Below are positions 33,831 to 46,289 of a DNA stretch of 64,000 bases, in pieces. Location of the stretch: assembly GCA_949128115.1 (NCBI GenBank), contig OX421963.1, positions 496,001 to 560,000 of the forward strand, written 5' to 3'. Position 1 is the first letter of the stretch, and every line of letters begins with the position of its first letter. The translations under genes and the position numbers were made by a program. The notes below the pieces were generated by a model. That model made no database searches. It had not been told where the DNA came from and worked only from the letters and a program-made list of their open reading frames with translations. Source of the stretch: Anaspis maculata. Taxonomy: Eukaryota > Arthropoda > Insecta > Coleoptera > Scraptiidae.

Positions 33831-34800
33831 AAGGGACATCCAAGAATTTCTACGAAATTTCTTGGTCATGAGGATCTCGAAAGATTTCCATAAGATCTGT
33901 AGAGACTTTTACGGAATTCTCATTGGAAAATTTACGAGCTTCCTGCGGATTGTTTGATATTTCCAAGAATTTCAATAATTTTCCATAAAATTTTCAGAAA
34001 TTTCTGCAACAATTCTAGGGATTTATGAAGATTTCTGAAAATTATCAATACATTCCAAGGATTCCCTGATATTTATACAGTTTCTAGGAATTACAGGAAC
34101 GCTTGTATGAGATTTTCAAGCATTTCTGAGAATCTATAAGCAGTTCTGAAGACTCATTCTACGGGATTTTTATTTCTATTTTATTTTTTATAGAATTTCT
34201 AGATATTTCCACGGGGTTTCCAAAAGCTTTCAGGGATTTTCAGGATTTCTATGAAACATCTAGAGATTTATCACGGTTCGTATGAAATTTTGAGAATCTC
34301 CAACGATTTCTAAGAATTTCTATGAGTTTTTGGAACTTCCTACGGGATTTCCAGGGATCTCCAAAAATGTTTACAAGATATTGTAGAAGTTCTTTGAGAT
34401 TGTTAAGGATTCTCATCTTAAAGATTTCTGTAAATTTTTTGATCAATTGTGCAGGATTTCTAGGAATCATAAAGATTTGCTTCACATTTCTAGAGCTTCG
34501 TAAAAATTCCCACAAAAATTTTAAAAAAATTCTAGAGATATGTGAAGATTTCTACAGGTTAACTAAAGAAATTCACGATATTTCCAAGAATTCCTGTGAG
34601 AATTTCTAGGAATTTCTGTATATTCTCACGGGTTCTCTAGGGATAGGATCCCTGAAATTTGTTTCGGATATCTAGAGATCACTGAGTTTTTCTACGGAAA
34701 TCGTAGGGATTTCTACAGGTTCCAAAGATTTTTCGGGGTCACTACAGATTCCTAAGGATTTCTGAAAATGTGCAGGGAGCTCTGAGATTCGAAATGTATA
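33831..34800. repeat. GATTTCTA-type degenerate minisatellite, part 1
   Basis: Tandem diverged units near GGATTTCTACAAGATTTCTG (about 12-15 bp submonomers) fill this stretch. The array continues at 35817-36660, 37010-37380 and 38030-38165, and in reverse orientation at 51735-52030. It is interrupted by a foldback element and a Penelope-like fragment. Confidence 0.85.
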
Positions 34801-35814
34801 CCGGGTGATCATTTGAAAACTATCCACCTGCAATAACTCCCGATTCCTAGTGAATATTTCTTCGAGCAAAAACAGGTCGATTTTTATATCAAAGGGGAGC
34901 CCCCACCCATCCCAGAAATAAAATTTGAAATGACACTACCTACCTTGCGATACATCAAATTAAAGGAGATTGAATTCTCTTTTTGAAAAAGATATTCTCA
35001 ACAAATTTAACCCCCTTTCTCCCTGAAAATTTTCTGAGTGTCCCTTTCGATATTCTGGGAGCCTTAATTCTCTTCAGTTTAGTCAACATCATTCTGAATA
35101 GCATCAAAAAAAAGAATTTTTGGTGGAAAAATTGCCACCCAAATTGACCTCATTGCTTTCCCCCACCTCAACTTTAAAATTAAACAAAACACTACCCACT
35201 TTGTGATATATCAAATCAAAGGAAATTGAATTCTTTCTCTAAAAACAATTTTTTTCAAATTTTCAACCTCTCTCTCATTTAACTGGACATTTGGAGTATT
35301 TTAGTAGGAAAACAGGGGTTTTAAAAATTTCGAAATAATTGTGTTCAGGGAGAGAATTCAATTCCCTTCAATTTAAAGTATCACAAAGTAGGTATTGTCA
35401 TTTTAGATTTTTAAGGTGGGGAGGGGGGAGCAAAGGGGTGAATTTGGGTGGCACTTTTTTTATCAAAGATTTTCTCTTTCGATGCTGTGCAGGATGACGT
35501 TGACTGCATTGAAGGGAATTGAGAGGTCAAGAATATTCAATTGGACACTCAGAGAATTAATGGGTGAAGAGGAGTGGGGTTAAAAATTTCAAAGAAACTT
35601 TTTCAGAAAGAGAATTTATGTCTGTTGGATTGATTGTATCGCAAAACAGGTAGTGTCACTTGAAATTTCAAAGTTGGGGTGGGTGGGGGCGAGAGGGCTA
35701 AAGATAGAAAATCGCTAATGTATGTTTTAGATGCCCCCCTCGATTTAGCTCGAAGACATTTTCACTAGGAATCGGGAGTTATTGCAGGTGGATAGCTTTC
35801 CAATGATCACCCGG
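34801..35814. mobile_element. Palindromic foldback element 2 (TA-flanked)
   Basis: The termini CCGGGTGATCATT (34801-34813) and AATGATCACCCGG are inverse, with TA outside (34799-34800 and 35815-35816). The arms match for several hundred bases, for example CTATCCACCTGCAATAACTC against its inverse near 35783-35802. An inner ~230-bp unit (a CACCCAAATTGACC or CCACC word, then AATTGAATTCTC) recurs within the arms. The element sits inside the GATTTCTA array. No coding sequence is present. Confidence 0.88.
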
Positions 35815-35816
35815 TA

Positions 35817-36660
35817 TGTGATTTCTGTTGTGTTCAGGATTTCTACGGACAGAACGAAGATTTGTATAAAGTTTCTAAGGTTTTCAGGATTTCTATGGAA
35901 TTTGCAAAAACTTTTTGAGATTTCTAGAAATTTCTACGTGATTCCTGAGAATTGCAGAGAATATCGAAGAGTTTCAAAAATTTCTACAACATTCTTGGAG
36001 GTTTTGAAGGTTTTTACGATTTTTTACAGATCTTCGAATATTTCTACAAGGTTTTTAGGAGCTTCTAAGGATTTCTACAAGATTTCTGAAGATACTCTTC
36101 CAACTTTCAACGGTATTCCCTCTTTCGACTGAGTTCAATTTCAAGCATTGAGGGATTTCCAAAAATTTGTACGGAATTATTTGAAGATTTCTGGAATATT
36201 TCTAGGGATTTTTGCTAGATCTCTTGGAATTCCTGTTGATTAGTACTCCTAAAAGCTGTACAGTATTTTTGAGAAGATTTTTGGAGTTTTCTACAAAATT
36301 TCCAAGATATTTCTTGGGATTTTGCAGGATTCACAAAAATTTCTATAGATCTCCCAAGATTTCTACGGGACTTATGGGAGTTTATGAAGATTTGTATGGG
36401 ATTCCTAGGGATTTCTAAAGAATTCTACATGACTTTTGAGAAATTTCCCCAAGCATTTTCAGGTATTTCCACGTTATCCTCAAAGAAATTCACGGAATTT
36501 TTTAGAGCTTTCTGTGGAAATTTTCTCGAGATTGCTACAAGATTTTGAAGGTTCTCTGAAGATTTTCACGGAATTTTTGGGGGTTTCCAGGGCAGAGCTC
36601 TATCAAAATTTTTGTGCTGTACTGAACTGGGATTGAAGATTTTAATAGATCCGAGCTAGA
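35817..36660. repeat. GATTTCTA-type minisatellite, part 2
   Basis: The array resumes after the foldback element with the same unit type, including AAGATTTCTACGG-like words. Small open frames rich in F, S, R and I are products of the repeat. Confidence 0.85.
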
Positions 36661-36867
36661 GTGAAGATTCGTAAGAACTTCTAGTGTTTCCAGGATTACT
36701 ACAGTATTTGTACAGATTTCAAGGGTTATTTCAGATCATTATTTCCACTTATCACTATCCATTTTGGAGATTCGTGGAGGATTCCACAAGATTCGTGGGA
36801 TTTTTCAAAAATTTTCATGACATAACTGAGGACTTCTGAGTATTTCTCGAGGGATAAACGACCTTGG

Positions 36868-36965
36868 AAATCTGGTGTACACTTCCATAGAAATCACTGG
36901 AAATCATTCGGAAATCAATGGAATTCATTTGAAAAATCCTTGGAAAAATCATTGGATATCGGTGT
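36868..36965. repeat. GGAAATCATT-type minisatellite, array 3
   Basis: A short run of GGAAATCATTGGAAATCA units, followed by GGTGTACAAAAATTCC and GTTTACCCCTCGAG. This is the same flank that follows arrays at 8375-8540 and 48550-48725. Confidence 0.7.
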
Positions 36966-37009
36966 ACAAAAATTCCGTCAGCGTCAGCGGTTTACCCCTC
37001 GAGATTTCT

Positions 37010-37380
37010 CAAAGGAATTTCTGATGATTCATGGAGAGTTTTTGAAACTGCCATAGAATTTCTTGAAACTTGTTTGGAATTTCCAGGAATTTTTGGGAAT
37101 TTCTACAAGATTTTCAAAGATTTCTATTTAAATGTTCGAGACATTTGTGTCGAATTTCAAAAATTCCTAAATAAGAGATTCCTCCAGATTTCTGCCAAAA
37201 TTCTAGGAAATTTTGAATATTTTTCAATATTCCCAGAAGATTGTCGGGGATTATTAAAAATTCATAGCCAAGAAATTTCAAACATTTGTGAGGGATTTCC
37301 GAATATTTCTACAAGATTTTGAAAAACTGGAGATATAGGGACTCCTGAAATCTACGGGAGCTGGAGGAATTTCTAAAGAA
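37010..37380. repeat. GATTTCTA-type minisatellite, part 3
   Basis: Same diverged units as before, ending where the Penelope-like fragment begins. Confidence 0.8.
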
Positions 37381-37384
37381 ATAA

Positions 37385-37930
37385 AGTTGTATAAATAATT
37401 TGTCTCTTCACGTAAATTGTATAAATATATTTTGCTGACGCGTTTCGGCCTTACAATTAAGGGTGAAGGGCCATCTTCAAAGCAGTAAAGTGTAAAATGC
37501 ATAAAGTGTCAAAGTCAAAGTAAACAATTAAATGATAATAACAGTCAAAACGAAGTTGGTTAGAGACAAGGTATGTATCATTTTGGTTTATTGTTGAGAA
37601 TTTTGGATTTTTTTAGGAGGATGAAAAAGGAAGTAAAATTGATGATATAAAATGGACTTGGTCGTTCAAACAAAGATTAGGGAATTTTGAATATAACTTC
37701 CTTATTTCTAACTCCTCGAGATAGTTACATAAAATTTTATCGTCTGTTGTATGTAATACTTTTTTGAAAAGGGTTTGATCTAAGTATGTGATGGGATGAG
37801 AGTGATAAATGAGAAATTAAAGCTGAATTATTGTCAAAATCCAAAGTATTAAGAAGTCGCAGGTGTTCTTTAATTCGTACATTAAAATTTCGATAAGTTC
37901 GGCCAACATAGAATTCTCCACCAGCTACAT
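37385..37930 (-). mobile_element. Penelope-like retroelement remnant
   Basis: The minus strand encodes the end of a GIY-YIG-type endonuclease domain and then a non-coding end. In the latter, GCTGACGCGTTTCGGCC (about 37434-37450), followed by GGGCCATCTTCA, resembles the terminal repeats of Penelope-like elements. No reverse transcriptase part is left. It lies within the GATTTCTA array. Confidence 0.65.
37737..37925 (-). pseudogene. GIY-YIG endonuclease fragment of a Penelope-like element
   Basis: The 62-codon reading begins GGEFYVGRTYRNFNVRIKEH and continues through SALISHLSLSSHHI before a stop. This fits the GIY-YIG pattern in Penelope-like elements (Y-V/I-G-x-T ... R-x-x-x-H ... A-x-x-x-H). 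The upstream GIY half and all of the reverse transcriptase are missing, so it is non-functional. Confidence 0.65.
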
Positions 37931-38169
37931 GTCAATTTCAAACGCCACTTTTTTCAAAAATCGGAATAAATGTTTTGTTTTTCATAATTGATGATTTCAA
38001 AGGATGAGGTATCGAATTTCACGATATTGAATTTCTAAAGATTTCTACGAAAATTCGAGAGATCCCTCGAGGTCCCTACGGGATTATTGAGACTTCTTGA
38101 AGATTTCTGGGACTTTCTAGGGATTTCTACAAAAATTATAAGGATTTTCAAGAATTTTACTCTCCCGAC

Positions 38170-39180
38170 CCCCACCAACATGGAAGGGGAAGTATTATTG
38201 TAATCGTGCAGAAAAAAAGTTTTGAGATTTCACCAGATTCATCCGTTTCGAGGTCCCCCAAGACGATTAAGACCATTTTCAGAATGATGTCTGTCTGTCT
38301 GTGCGTGTGTCTGTCTGTGATCTTCCACGATAACTGCCGAACCGTTGACCGGATCAGCTTGAAATTTGGTATGCGGACATAATTTTTCCCTGGAAAGAGC
38401 CCATCAGTTTTTGGCTGTCATCTATCAAACGGAAGTGTCACTTTCAACAAATGTCAGAAAAGATATATCTCACGGAACCTGTTTTGCAATATGTCATTTG
38501 GAAGCCCCTGAAAAATTCTATTCAGAACTGTTAAAAGTATTGCCTTATCTGTCATCTGTCAAAGTATGAAAAATGTCAAAGTTCAAAACTTTACCAGTTG
38601 ATTATTCAAAATCTATCCGATGGATTGGAACCAGACTTGACAGGAAGCAACACAACAAGAGAGTCACATTAAGGCCGCAGTTGCAGTTTTCCACCCTCCT
38701 TCAGTCGGGCGTAATGAATTTTCAAAATTTCTCCTGGCCGTTGCCACCCAAGAGGGGTCCTCGCCGGTGTATTGACCAGAACGACCCGCTTTTGTAGCAG
38801 GACTCCACTCAAAAATTCATTTCTGCTCGGGGATCGACTTTTTTTGGAAAACCTTAACTAATATCAAAAGTAGATTGGATTGGGCGTCGTGTAGGCCTAT
38901 TTTCAAAATCGACACTGTTCCGGTTTTCCGACGGTAACTTTTTCAAAACTAAATTTGCACATTCCTTGAATTTGAAAAAACGCAGTGCAAACTTCTACAT
39001 GCGGTAGGCCCCACGAAATATCAATTTTAGGTGAAGACATGCTGCGAATGAAAGTTGGAGAAAAGATTGAGCGAATTTTTGGAGGGAAAATTCTCGAAAT
39101 CGGACCAAGGGTTGCCGAGTTTTCCCCTCTGGGAAAACTTCAAATTTTCCAACTTTTCATTCCGTGAACCGATTTTAACC
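38170..39180. repeat. Family X repeat copy
   Basis: It begins with the X head (GAAGTATTATTGTAATCGTG, then AAGTTTTGAGATTTCACC). It then has a short CTGTCTGT tract, CACGATAACTGCCGAACCG, GTTTTTGGCTGTCATC and the same later words as at 26520-27400. It is directly followed by a family Y copy. No gene is present. Confidence 0.85.
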
Positions 39181-39204
39181 ATTTTTTTCCAAAACAAGAA
39201 TTAT

Positions 39205-39400
39205 TGGACAGGAAGCTCTGGTGCCTCAAAACTTACGTCATAAGGTACATGATTCTAACCTTGTAGGTCTAATGTGCGTTGATAAGGTCGTTAAAAATTT
39301 CTTTGTCTTACATGTCAGACCGGGGGCTTTAGGCTGGTATAATCTTGTCAATTTTCAAAAAATGTCAAAAATTCATGTCATAAGGTACATAATTGAAACC
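39205..39400. repeat. Interspersed repeat family Y, copy 2
   Basis: GGTGCCTCAAAACTTACGTC, GTCTAATGTGCGTTGATAAG and TTACATGTCAGACC match 52175-52320 almost base for base, and 4797-4960 more loosely. Confidence 0.8.
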
Positions 39401-39559
39401 AACGGGCTTTTGTGTGGAAACATCCCCTTTGTCAAAAATCGGGTCATAAGAAAAAAATTTTGGGGGCTCTCGGTCCATAAGACAAGTTTGAAATTTTCTA
39501 AAAAGGCCAAAATTCACCTCCTCCTGGAGACTTCTCCTTTGGCATGATTTCAGGAACGA

Positions 39560-39738
39560 AGAACGATTTTCACATGATTTACATAGATGCAAACCTTTTC
39601 TGGAAGATAGTGGAAATACGTGGAGTAACAAAAATCAGATCACAGAAGAAATATAACTGCTACCTTTTTGCGACTCCCCTTAGAGAATTACAGCGGCAAA
39701 ATCTATCAATACCATTTTTTTTTTGTGGAAACGTTGTT
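39560..39738. repeat. Family Z element, first segment
   Basis: The words GTGGAGTAACAAAAATCAGA, AGAAGAAATATAACTGC, CTTTTTGCGACTCCCC and TACAGCGGC match 48800-48920. Family Z resumes at 42601 and 45898 after two palindromic insertions. Confidence 0.7.
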
Positions 39739-42600
39739 TAGTCTATCCGCTAGCTACTATTCCGTATTTTTTAAGAGGTCGAAAAGGTTTTTTTTTGAAT
39801 ACCAATCATGTAAAGTCCACCGAATCAGATTTTTTTGGTGGCAACGGCCAAAAGTGGTGCGGTTACCCTGTGCACCCCCATGGGGGCCAACCCCAAGTTG
39901 ATTGAATTTCAGTTCTGTAACTCGGAGGATCGATACGGAATTACAAAAAGTTCAGGATGCCATGAAAAAACTACCTCAAAAGTCATCCACAATGGAGATA
40001 CAGCCCTTCAAATTTCGAAAGAGGCGATTTTCGTGGACGCACAAATTTCACAATTTTCAACCGATTTCGCTGAAAATTGGGCTAGGCCCCTCTGTAACAA
40101 GCATCTAGAATGGGGAATTTCATTTTCTGGATAAGTTGTCCAGTGGCGGAGCAACTAGAAATTTTGACATAATCCCGTCCCTCCTCATTTCCTAAATCCC
40201 TGGTCAACTTTCGACTCTGAAACTTTCACTATATATCAAATACATTGTTCGGTTACGATGTTCCCAAAAAAAATTTTTTTCAACCATTCTTCTGCGAGAA
40301 AATTGAGTTCAACATTGTCTGCAAGCCAAAACTCAATGTCTTCACGTACTTTGACATAATTTGTTAGAAGGTCTGTAAGCTTTTTTTGTGATTCCCAATT
40401 GACCAACATCTACAGGATCGATTCTTTTTGGTGGCAACGTCCAAAGGTGGTGCGGTTACCCCCTGCACCCCCTTGGGGGCCTAGCCCCCCGTTGTATAAA
40501 TTCAAGTTTCCTTAATCGGAGAATCGATATAGAATTGCAAACGGATCTCAATGTGATAGTTTTTGTTTTTTTTTGTGAGTAACAACAGTGACACAGCTCT
40601 TTAAAGGAAACATTGAGAAGAAGCCTTGCAGGTGCTTTTCTGCTTTCCTTGAATAGGCCCATGAGGTTTTTCTATCAATCCTACATGGCTAGGATCCACT
40701 AAATCAGATGTTTCTTATGGCGGCGTCTATAAGTGGTGTTGTCACCCCCTGCGCCCCCTCGGGGGGCCAAAGTCCATTGTATTGGTTTCTAGCTTCGCAC
40801 TTTGGAGGATCGATAGAGAAGTGCAAAAGGATCAGAAAATGTGAAAAAAATCGTTCTGAAGCAATTAACAAGGGAGATATAGCCTTTCAAAATTAAAAAA
40901 ATATATTCTTGTGGGGGCATGAATTCTAAAATTATCAACCAGTTTTAGTGAAATATGACCGGAATAGGTATACCTGATCGTGTCTCAAAGGCTTAACTTG
41001 TCCAGTGTCAAAGCTAACTGTCGGAAAGGACGACCCATATTTTTGTAATCCTGGAATAGAACGTAGAAAGTTGTTTTGACGCGCAGCCGGAATTTTTTCG
41101 CTGCTCTTTTGTTATTGTTTTGTTGATGAGGGCCAATGTAAACTCAAACTTGAACTGTAAACTTTGAAAGAAGTTGTAGTTGAGAAAAAAGGAACAATGA
41201 ATTTCAGTTGGGTCTCACTTTCTATAAATCTTGCAGTTTTGAAAACCAGTGGCGCATCAAACAGGTGTTACAAAATTATAGGTCGTCATTTCCGGCAGCT
41301 AACTCCGACACTTGACAACTCAGCCAGAAATTGGGATCCCTCATCTTGGATGTTCGGTACTGAGGAACCTCATCCAAATTTTCACTAAAATTGGTTGATA
41401 ATTTCAGAGTTTATTCCCTTACAAAAATTTTTCTTTTTTCAATTTTGAAAGTCTATATCTTCTTTGTGAATCGCTTCAGAAAGAATTTTTTTCATTACTT
41501 TCTGATCCTTTGCAGTTCTCTATCGATCCCCCAATGTATGAAGATGGAAGTCGATAAATTGGGGTTTGGTCCCCTAAGGGGGCGCAGGGGGTGACGGCAC
41601 CACTTATAGATGCCGTCATCAGAAAAATCTGATTTTGTGGATCTCAGCCATGTAGGATCGACAGAAAAATCTCATGGACCTATTCAAGGAAAGCAGAACA
41701 GCACCTGCTAGACGTCTTCCCAATGCTTTCTTTGAAGAGCTGTGTCACTGTTGTTACTCACAAAAAAAAAACAAAAACTATCACATTGAGATCCGTTTGC
41801 AGTTTTACATCGATTCTCCAATTAACGAAACTTCAATTGATACAACAGGATGCTAAGCCCCCAAGGGGGTGCAGGGGGTAGCCGCACCACCTATGGACGT
41901 TGCCACCAAATAGAATCGATCCTGTAGATGTTGGTCGATAGGGAATCACAAAAAAACCTTATCGACCTCAAAACAAAGTACGTCAAAGTAAGCAAAGACA
42001 TTGAGTTTTGGCTTGCAGACAATGTTAAGCACAATTTTCTCGCAAAAGGAAGGTGAAAAATTTTTTTTTTCAGGAACATCGTAGCTGAACAATGTATTCG
42101 ATATATATAGTGAAAGTTTTAGAGTCCAAAGTTGACCAGGGACTTGAGAAATGAGGAGGGACGGGGTTATGTCAAAATTTCCAGTTGCTCTGCCACTGGA
42201 CAACTTATTCAGAAAATGAAATTCCCCATTCTAGATGCTTGTTACAGAGGGGCCTAGCCAAATTTTCAGCGAAATCGGTTGAAAATTGTGGAAATTGTAC
42301 CTCCAAGAAAATCGCCTTTTTTGAAATTTGAAGGGCTATATCTCCATTGTGGATGACTTTTGAGGTAGTTTTTACATGACATCCTGAACTTTTTGTAATT
42401 CTGTATCAATCCTCCAAGCTACAGAACTGAAATTCGATCAACTTGGGGTTGGCCCCCATGGGGGTGCACAGGGTAACCGCACCACTTTTGGCCGTTGCCA
42501 CCAAAAAAATCTGATTCTGTGGACCTTGACTGATAGGAATCCACAAAAAAACCTTTTCGACCTCTTAAAAAATACAGAATAGTAGCTAGCGGATAGACTA
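39739..42600. mobile_element. Palindromic foldback element 3 with G/C-rich hairpin modules
   Basis: The ends TAGTCTATCCGCTAGCTACT and the inverse are flanked by GTT on both sides (39736-39738 and 42601-42603), a possible 3-bp duplication; TA is an alternative. The arms of about 1.25 kb are inverse over nearly all of their length and meet around 41000-41290. Each arm holds three copies of a module around GTGGTGCGGTTACCC followed by a CCCCATGGGGG or CCCCCTTGGGGG self-complementary core (about 39850, 40450 and 40735 on the left). No open frame of note is present. Confidence 0.85.
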
Positions 42601-43104
42601 GTTGATACGAGAGCAAATAAAAATGTGAATTAGGTATAATTTTTGGGGATACTAGGAATATGGTCTCTAACAAAAATGTAGATTATACCTTACTGAATTG
42701 CTTGATTCCTAGCGTTTTTATGTAGTTATGTGATAACGATACAAGCTTTCGACAAGTAAAAAGCAGTTGATTTATTATTCTTCTTTTTACTTGGTTGAAA
42801 CTCATATTATTATTACATACGTAGATTATACCTCGAAGAAATGCTGCTGTAACATTTTTGCAGCTTTTTCTATGAATCACGACGGAGAAGTCTTTTGTGA
42901 GCAATGCATTCTTTGAGGAGTACTAGAGATACGAAGGATAACAAAAATGTAGAAAAAACTTATGGAAGAAATACATCTGCAATCTTTTTGCAGCTTCCTT
43001 TAGGAACAACATCCAGGAAAATTTATTGAAAACAACGCATCTTTTGTGAAGAATGCTAGAAAAAACGGGAACTGTCACAACTGTGAAATACAACTGCAAC
43101 CTTT
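42601..43104. repeat. Family Z element, second segment
   Basis: Three or so ~150-bp units, each with ATACGAAGGATAACAAAAAT or TATGGTCTCTAACAAAAATG, then GAAGAAATAC, CTGCAATCTTTTTGCAGC and TTCC. The run stops at CTGCAACCTTT where the next palindrome begins. Confidence 0.75.
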
Positions 43105-45894
43105 TAGTCCTAGCGGTATAAGTAAAATTTCATAAAAATGGCTCTAATTGTGACAAAAGTGTGAAATTTGGTGTGTGGACTCCTTAAAGCATTTAAAAGG
43201 TTTTTAGAAGGGGAGCCAAGAAAAATTCAGATTTTGATTTTTTAATTTTTTGTGACGTCATTTTTTTTATTTTTTTTTCTCATTTTTGCAACTATTCAAG
43301 ATTTTGTACTTTTGCTTTTGTATTATGGTGAGTAACTGCTTAATCCAAGAAACGGAAGAGAAAATTTGCGAAAAAAATTAACTGAACTGAAATGATGGCG
43401 TTTTTTGTGAAAATCAATTTTTTCCATTTTTTTCAAAAAATACTGTGAATATGTGAAAAATTTAAAAAGGAAATTATCTCTCAAAACAAGCCCTATCAGA
43501 AGTTATGAGAGTGTTTCTCAAAATTCCAAGCCGTTTTCGAAATATTTGGAAATATGTTATTTCTTGCGACTGTTTCTTCGTATTAGCTCCTATTTCATCA
43601 AACATTATAACAGGGTTCTTTTTTCTTGAACAAATATACTTCAGAATGATCAGACCGAAGATTTCTCGGAAGTTCATTGTAAATTGTAATTTTTCCAGTG
43701 GCGTAGATCATAAAAATTCAAATCGTTTCTACCCTCTCACCATACTTTCTACACCACTCGATTATTTGAAAAATACATGACATTTTGGCATTATGATGAT
43801 CAGCCAAGATCACTTAGCATGACACTTCATTTAAAAAGCACACAATTTTTCCGCTGATCAGATCGGCTGCGAAACAATGTATAAAAACCCGGGTATTTTA
43901 CATCACTGAATTATAGTCCTAACGGTATAAGTAAAATTTCATAAAAATGGCTCTAATTGTGACCAAAGTGTGAAATTTGGTGTGTGGACTCCTAAAAGCA
44001 TTTAAAAGGTTTTCAGAAGGGTAGCCAAGAAAAATTTTGATTTTAATTTTTCAATTTTTTGTGACGTCATTTTTTTTTTCTTTTTTTTTTCTTTTTGAAA
44101 CTATCTGAGATTTTTGACTTTTGTCTTTGTACTATGGTGAGTAATTGCTTATTCCAAGAAACGGAAGAGAAAATTTGTAAAAAAAAATCAATTGAACTGA
44201 AATGATGACGTTTTTTGTAAAAATCAAACTTTTCAATTTTGTGTGAAATGTGAATATGTGAAAAATAGAAAAATGCAACTATTCCTCAAAAAAAGCCCTA
44301 TCAGAAGTTCTTGAAGTGTGTCTCCAAATTCCAAGCCGTTCTCAAGATATTTGGAAAAATGTTATTTCTTGCAATTGTTCCTTCGTATTAGCTCCTATTA
44401 CATCAAACACATCACAGGGTTCTTTTTTCTAAGAAATATACTTAGGAATGATCAGACCGGAGATTTCTTAGTAGATTATTGTAAATTGTAATTTTTCCAG
44501 TGGCGTAGATCGTGGAAATTCGAACCATTTCTACCCTCCCACCGTACTTTCTACACCACTCGATTATTTAGAAAATATATGACATTTTGGCATCATGATC
44601 ATCTAAGTTCACCTAGTATGACACTTCTTTTGAAAACAAGATGAGATCGACGATCTTGAGCACACAATTTTTCCACTGATCAGATCGACTGCTAAATATT
44701 ACTTTTTTTTAAGTATATTAAGTAACATTTATTAATAGGTAAATTTTACAAAGATAATATAGTAATAAAAACGGACATTACATTTTGTATCACCTCCTCG
44801 ATCATCTCCATCATGACTGTTTTAGATACATAATAGTTTATTGTTCCCCCAAACTGAAAATTCTGCACTTTATCAACAGTAAAGTTGGTTGAGTGGCTAT
44901 CACTGGCGTCGAAGGCATACATGTCATCGCATCTATTTTGTAATTATTGCGGTTTGGAACATAAGAACATACCTACCTATTTGTTTGTGAATATTTGTAT
45001 TTTATTTGACAAGATGATCATCAAAAGCCACCTGTTATGACATCCTATTCAAAAACTCTGGGGGGGGGGACAATCAACTATAATTTATCTAAAACAGTCA
45101 TGATGGAGATGATCGAGGAGATGATACAAGATGCATTGTTTCGCAGTCGATCTGATCAGCGGAAAAATTGTGTGCTTTTTAAATGAAGTGTCATGCTAAG
45201 TGATCTTGGATGATCATCATAATGCCAAAATGTCATGTATTTTTCAAATAATCGAGTGGTGTAGAAAGTATGGTGAGAGGGTAGAAACGATTTGAATTTT
45301 TATGATCTACGCCACTGGAAAAATTACAATTTACAATGAACTTCTGAGAAATCTTCGGTCTGATCATTCTGAAGTATATTTTCAAGAAAAAAGAACCCTG
45401 TTATATGTTTGATGAAATAGGAGCTAATACGAAGAAACAGTCGCAAGAAATAACATATTTCCAAATATCTCGAAAACGGCTTGGAATTTTGAGAAACACT
45501 TCCATAACTTCTGATAGGGCTTGTTTTGAAGGATAATTGCCTTTTTTAATTTTTCACATATTCACAGTATTTTTTGAAAAAAATGGAAAAAATTGATTTT
45601 TACAAAAAACGCCATCATTTCAGTTCAGTTAATTTTTTTCGCAAATTTTCTATCCCGTTTCTTGGATTAAGCAGTTACTCACCATAATACAAAAGCAAAA
45701 GTGAAAAATCTTGTATAGTTGCAAAAATGAAAAAAAAAATAAAAAAAATGACGTCACAAAAAATTAAAAAATCAAAATCAAAATTTTCCCTGGCTCCCCT
45801 TCTAAAAACCTTTTAAATGCTTTAAGGAGTCCACACACCAAATTTCACACTTTTGTCACAATTAGAGCCATTTTTACGTGTACCGCTAGGACTA
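43105..45894. mobile_element. Palindromic foldback element 4 with an extra tandem arm
   Basis: It starts TAGTCCTAGCGGTATAAG and ends with TACCGCTAGGACTA. TTT lies outside both ends (43102-43104 and 45895-45897), and removing one copy restores the usual spacing of the family Z word CAATCTTTTTGCAGC, so a 3-bp duplication is likely. The structure is arm (43105-43890), a tandem second arm (43916-44700), a ~430-bp centre with its own inverted pair (near 44790-44835 and 45080-45130), and an inverse arm (45136-45894). There is no coding sequence. Confidence 0.85.
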
Positions 45895-46080
45895 TTTCTG
45901 CAGCTTCCTCTTGAAAATACAACAAGTAAGTAATTCACAGCGACCATTCTTTTTAGGACAAGTGAAATACGAAGGCTGATGGAAATCTAGATAACAGAAG
46001 AAATTGCAAAATGTAGATTTTCCCTGGAAAAAAAAACTGCAATCTTTTTGCAACTTTATCCAGAGACTACAGCAGGAAGT
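45895..46080. repeat. Family Z element, third segment
   Basis: It resumes with CTGCAGCTTCCTCTTG and has another AACTGCAATCTTTTTGCAAC unit before the GGAAGT array. Confidence 0.7.
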
Positions 46081-46084
46081 CTGA

Positions 46085-46275
46085 GGAAGTTTGGTGTACA
46101 AATGCTCAGAAGTTCGTGGAAGTCCGTGGAAGTCAATGGAAGTCTTTTGGAAGTGCGAAGAAGTTGGTGGAAGTTAGTGGAAGTCAGAGGAAGTTCGTGG
46201 AAGTCAGTGGAAGTCAATGGAAGTCTTTCGGAAGTGCGTGGAAGTTACTGGAAGTTAGTGGAAGTCTTTGGAGAA
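46085..46275. repeat. GGAAGTCAGT 12-bp minisatellite, array 4
   Basis: Units such as GTGGAAGTCAGTGGAAGT follow GGTGTACAAATGCTCAG. This is the same family as arrays 1, 2, 3 and 5. Confidence 0.9.
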
Positions 46276-46289
46276 CTGGGCATGCGCGG

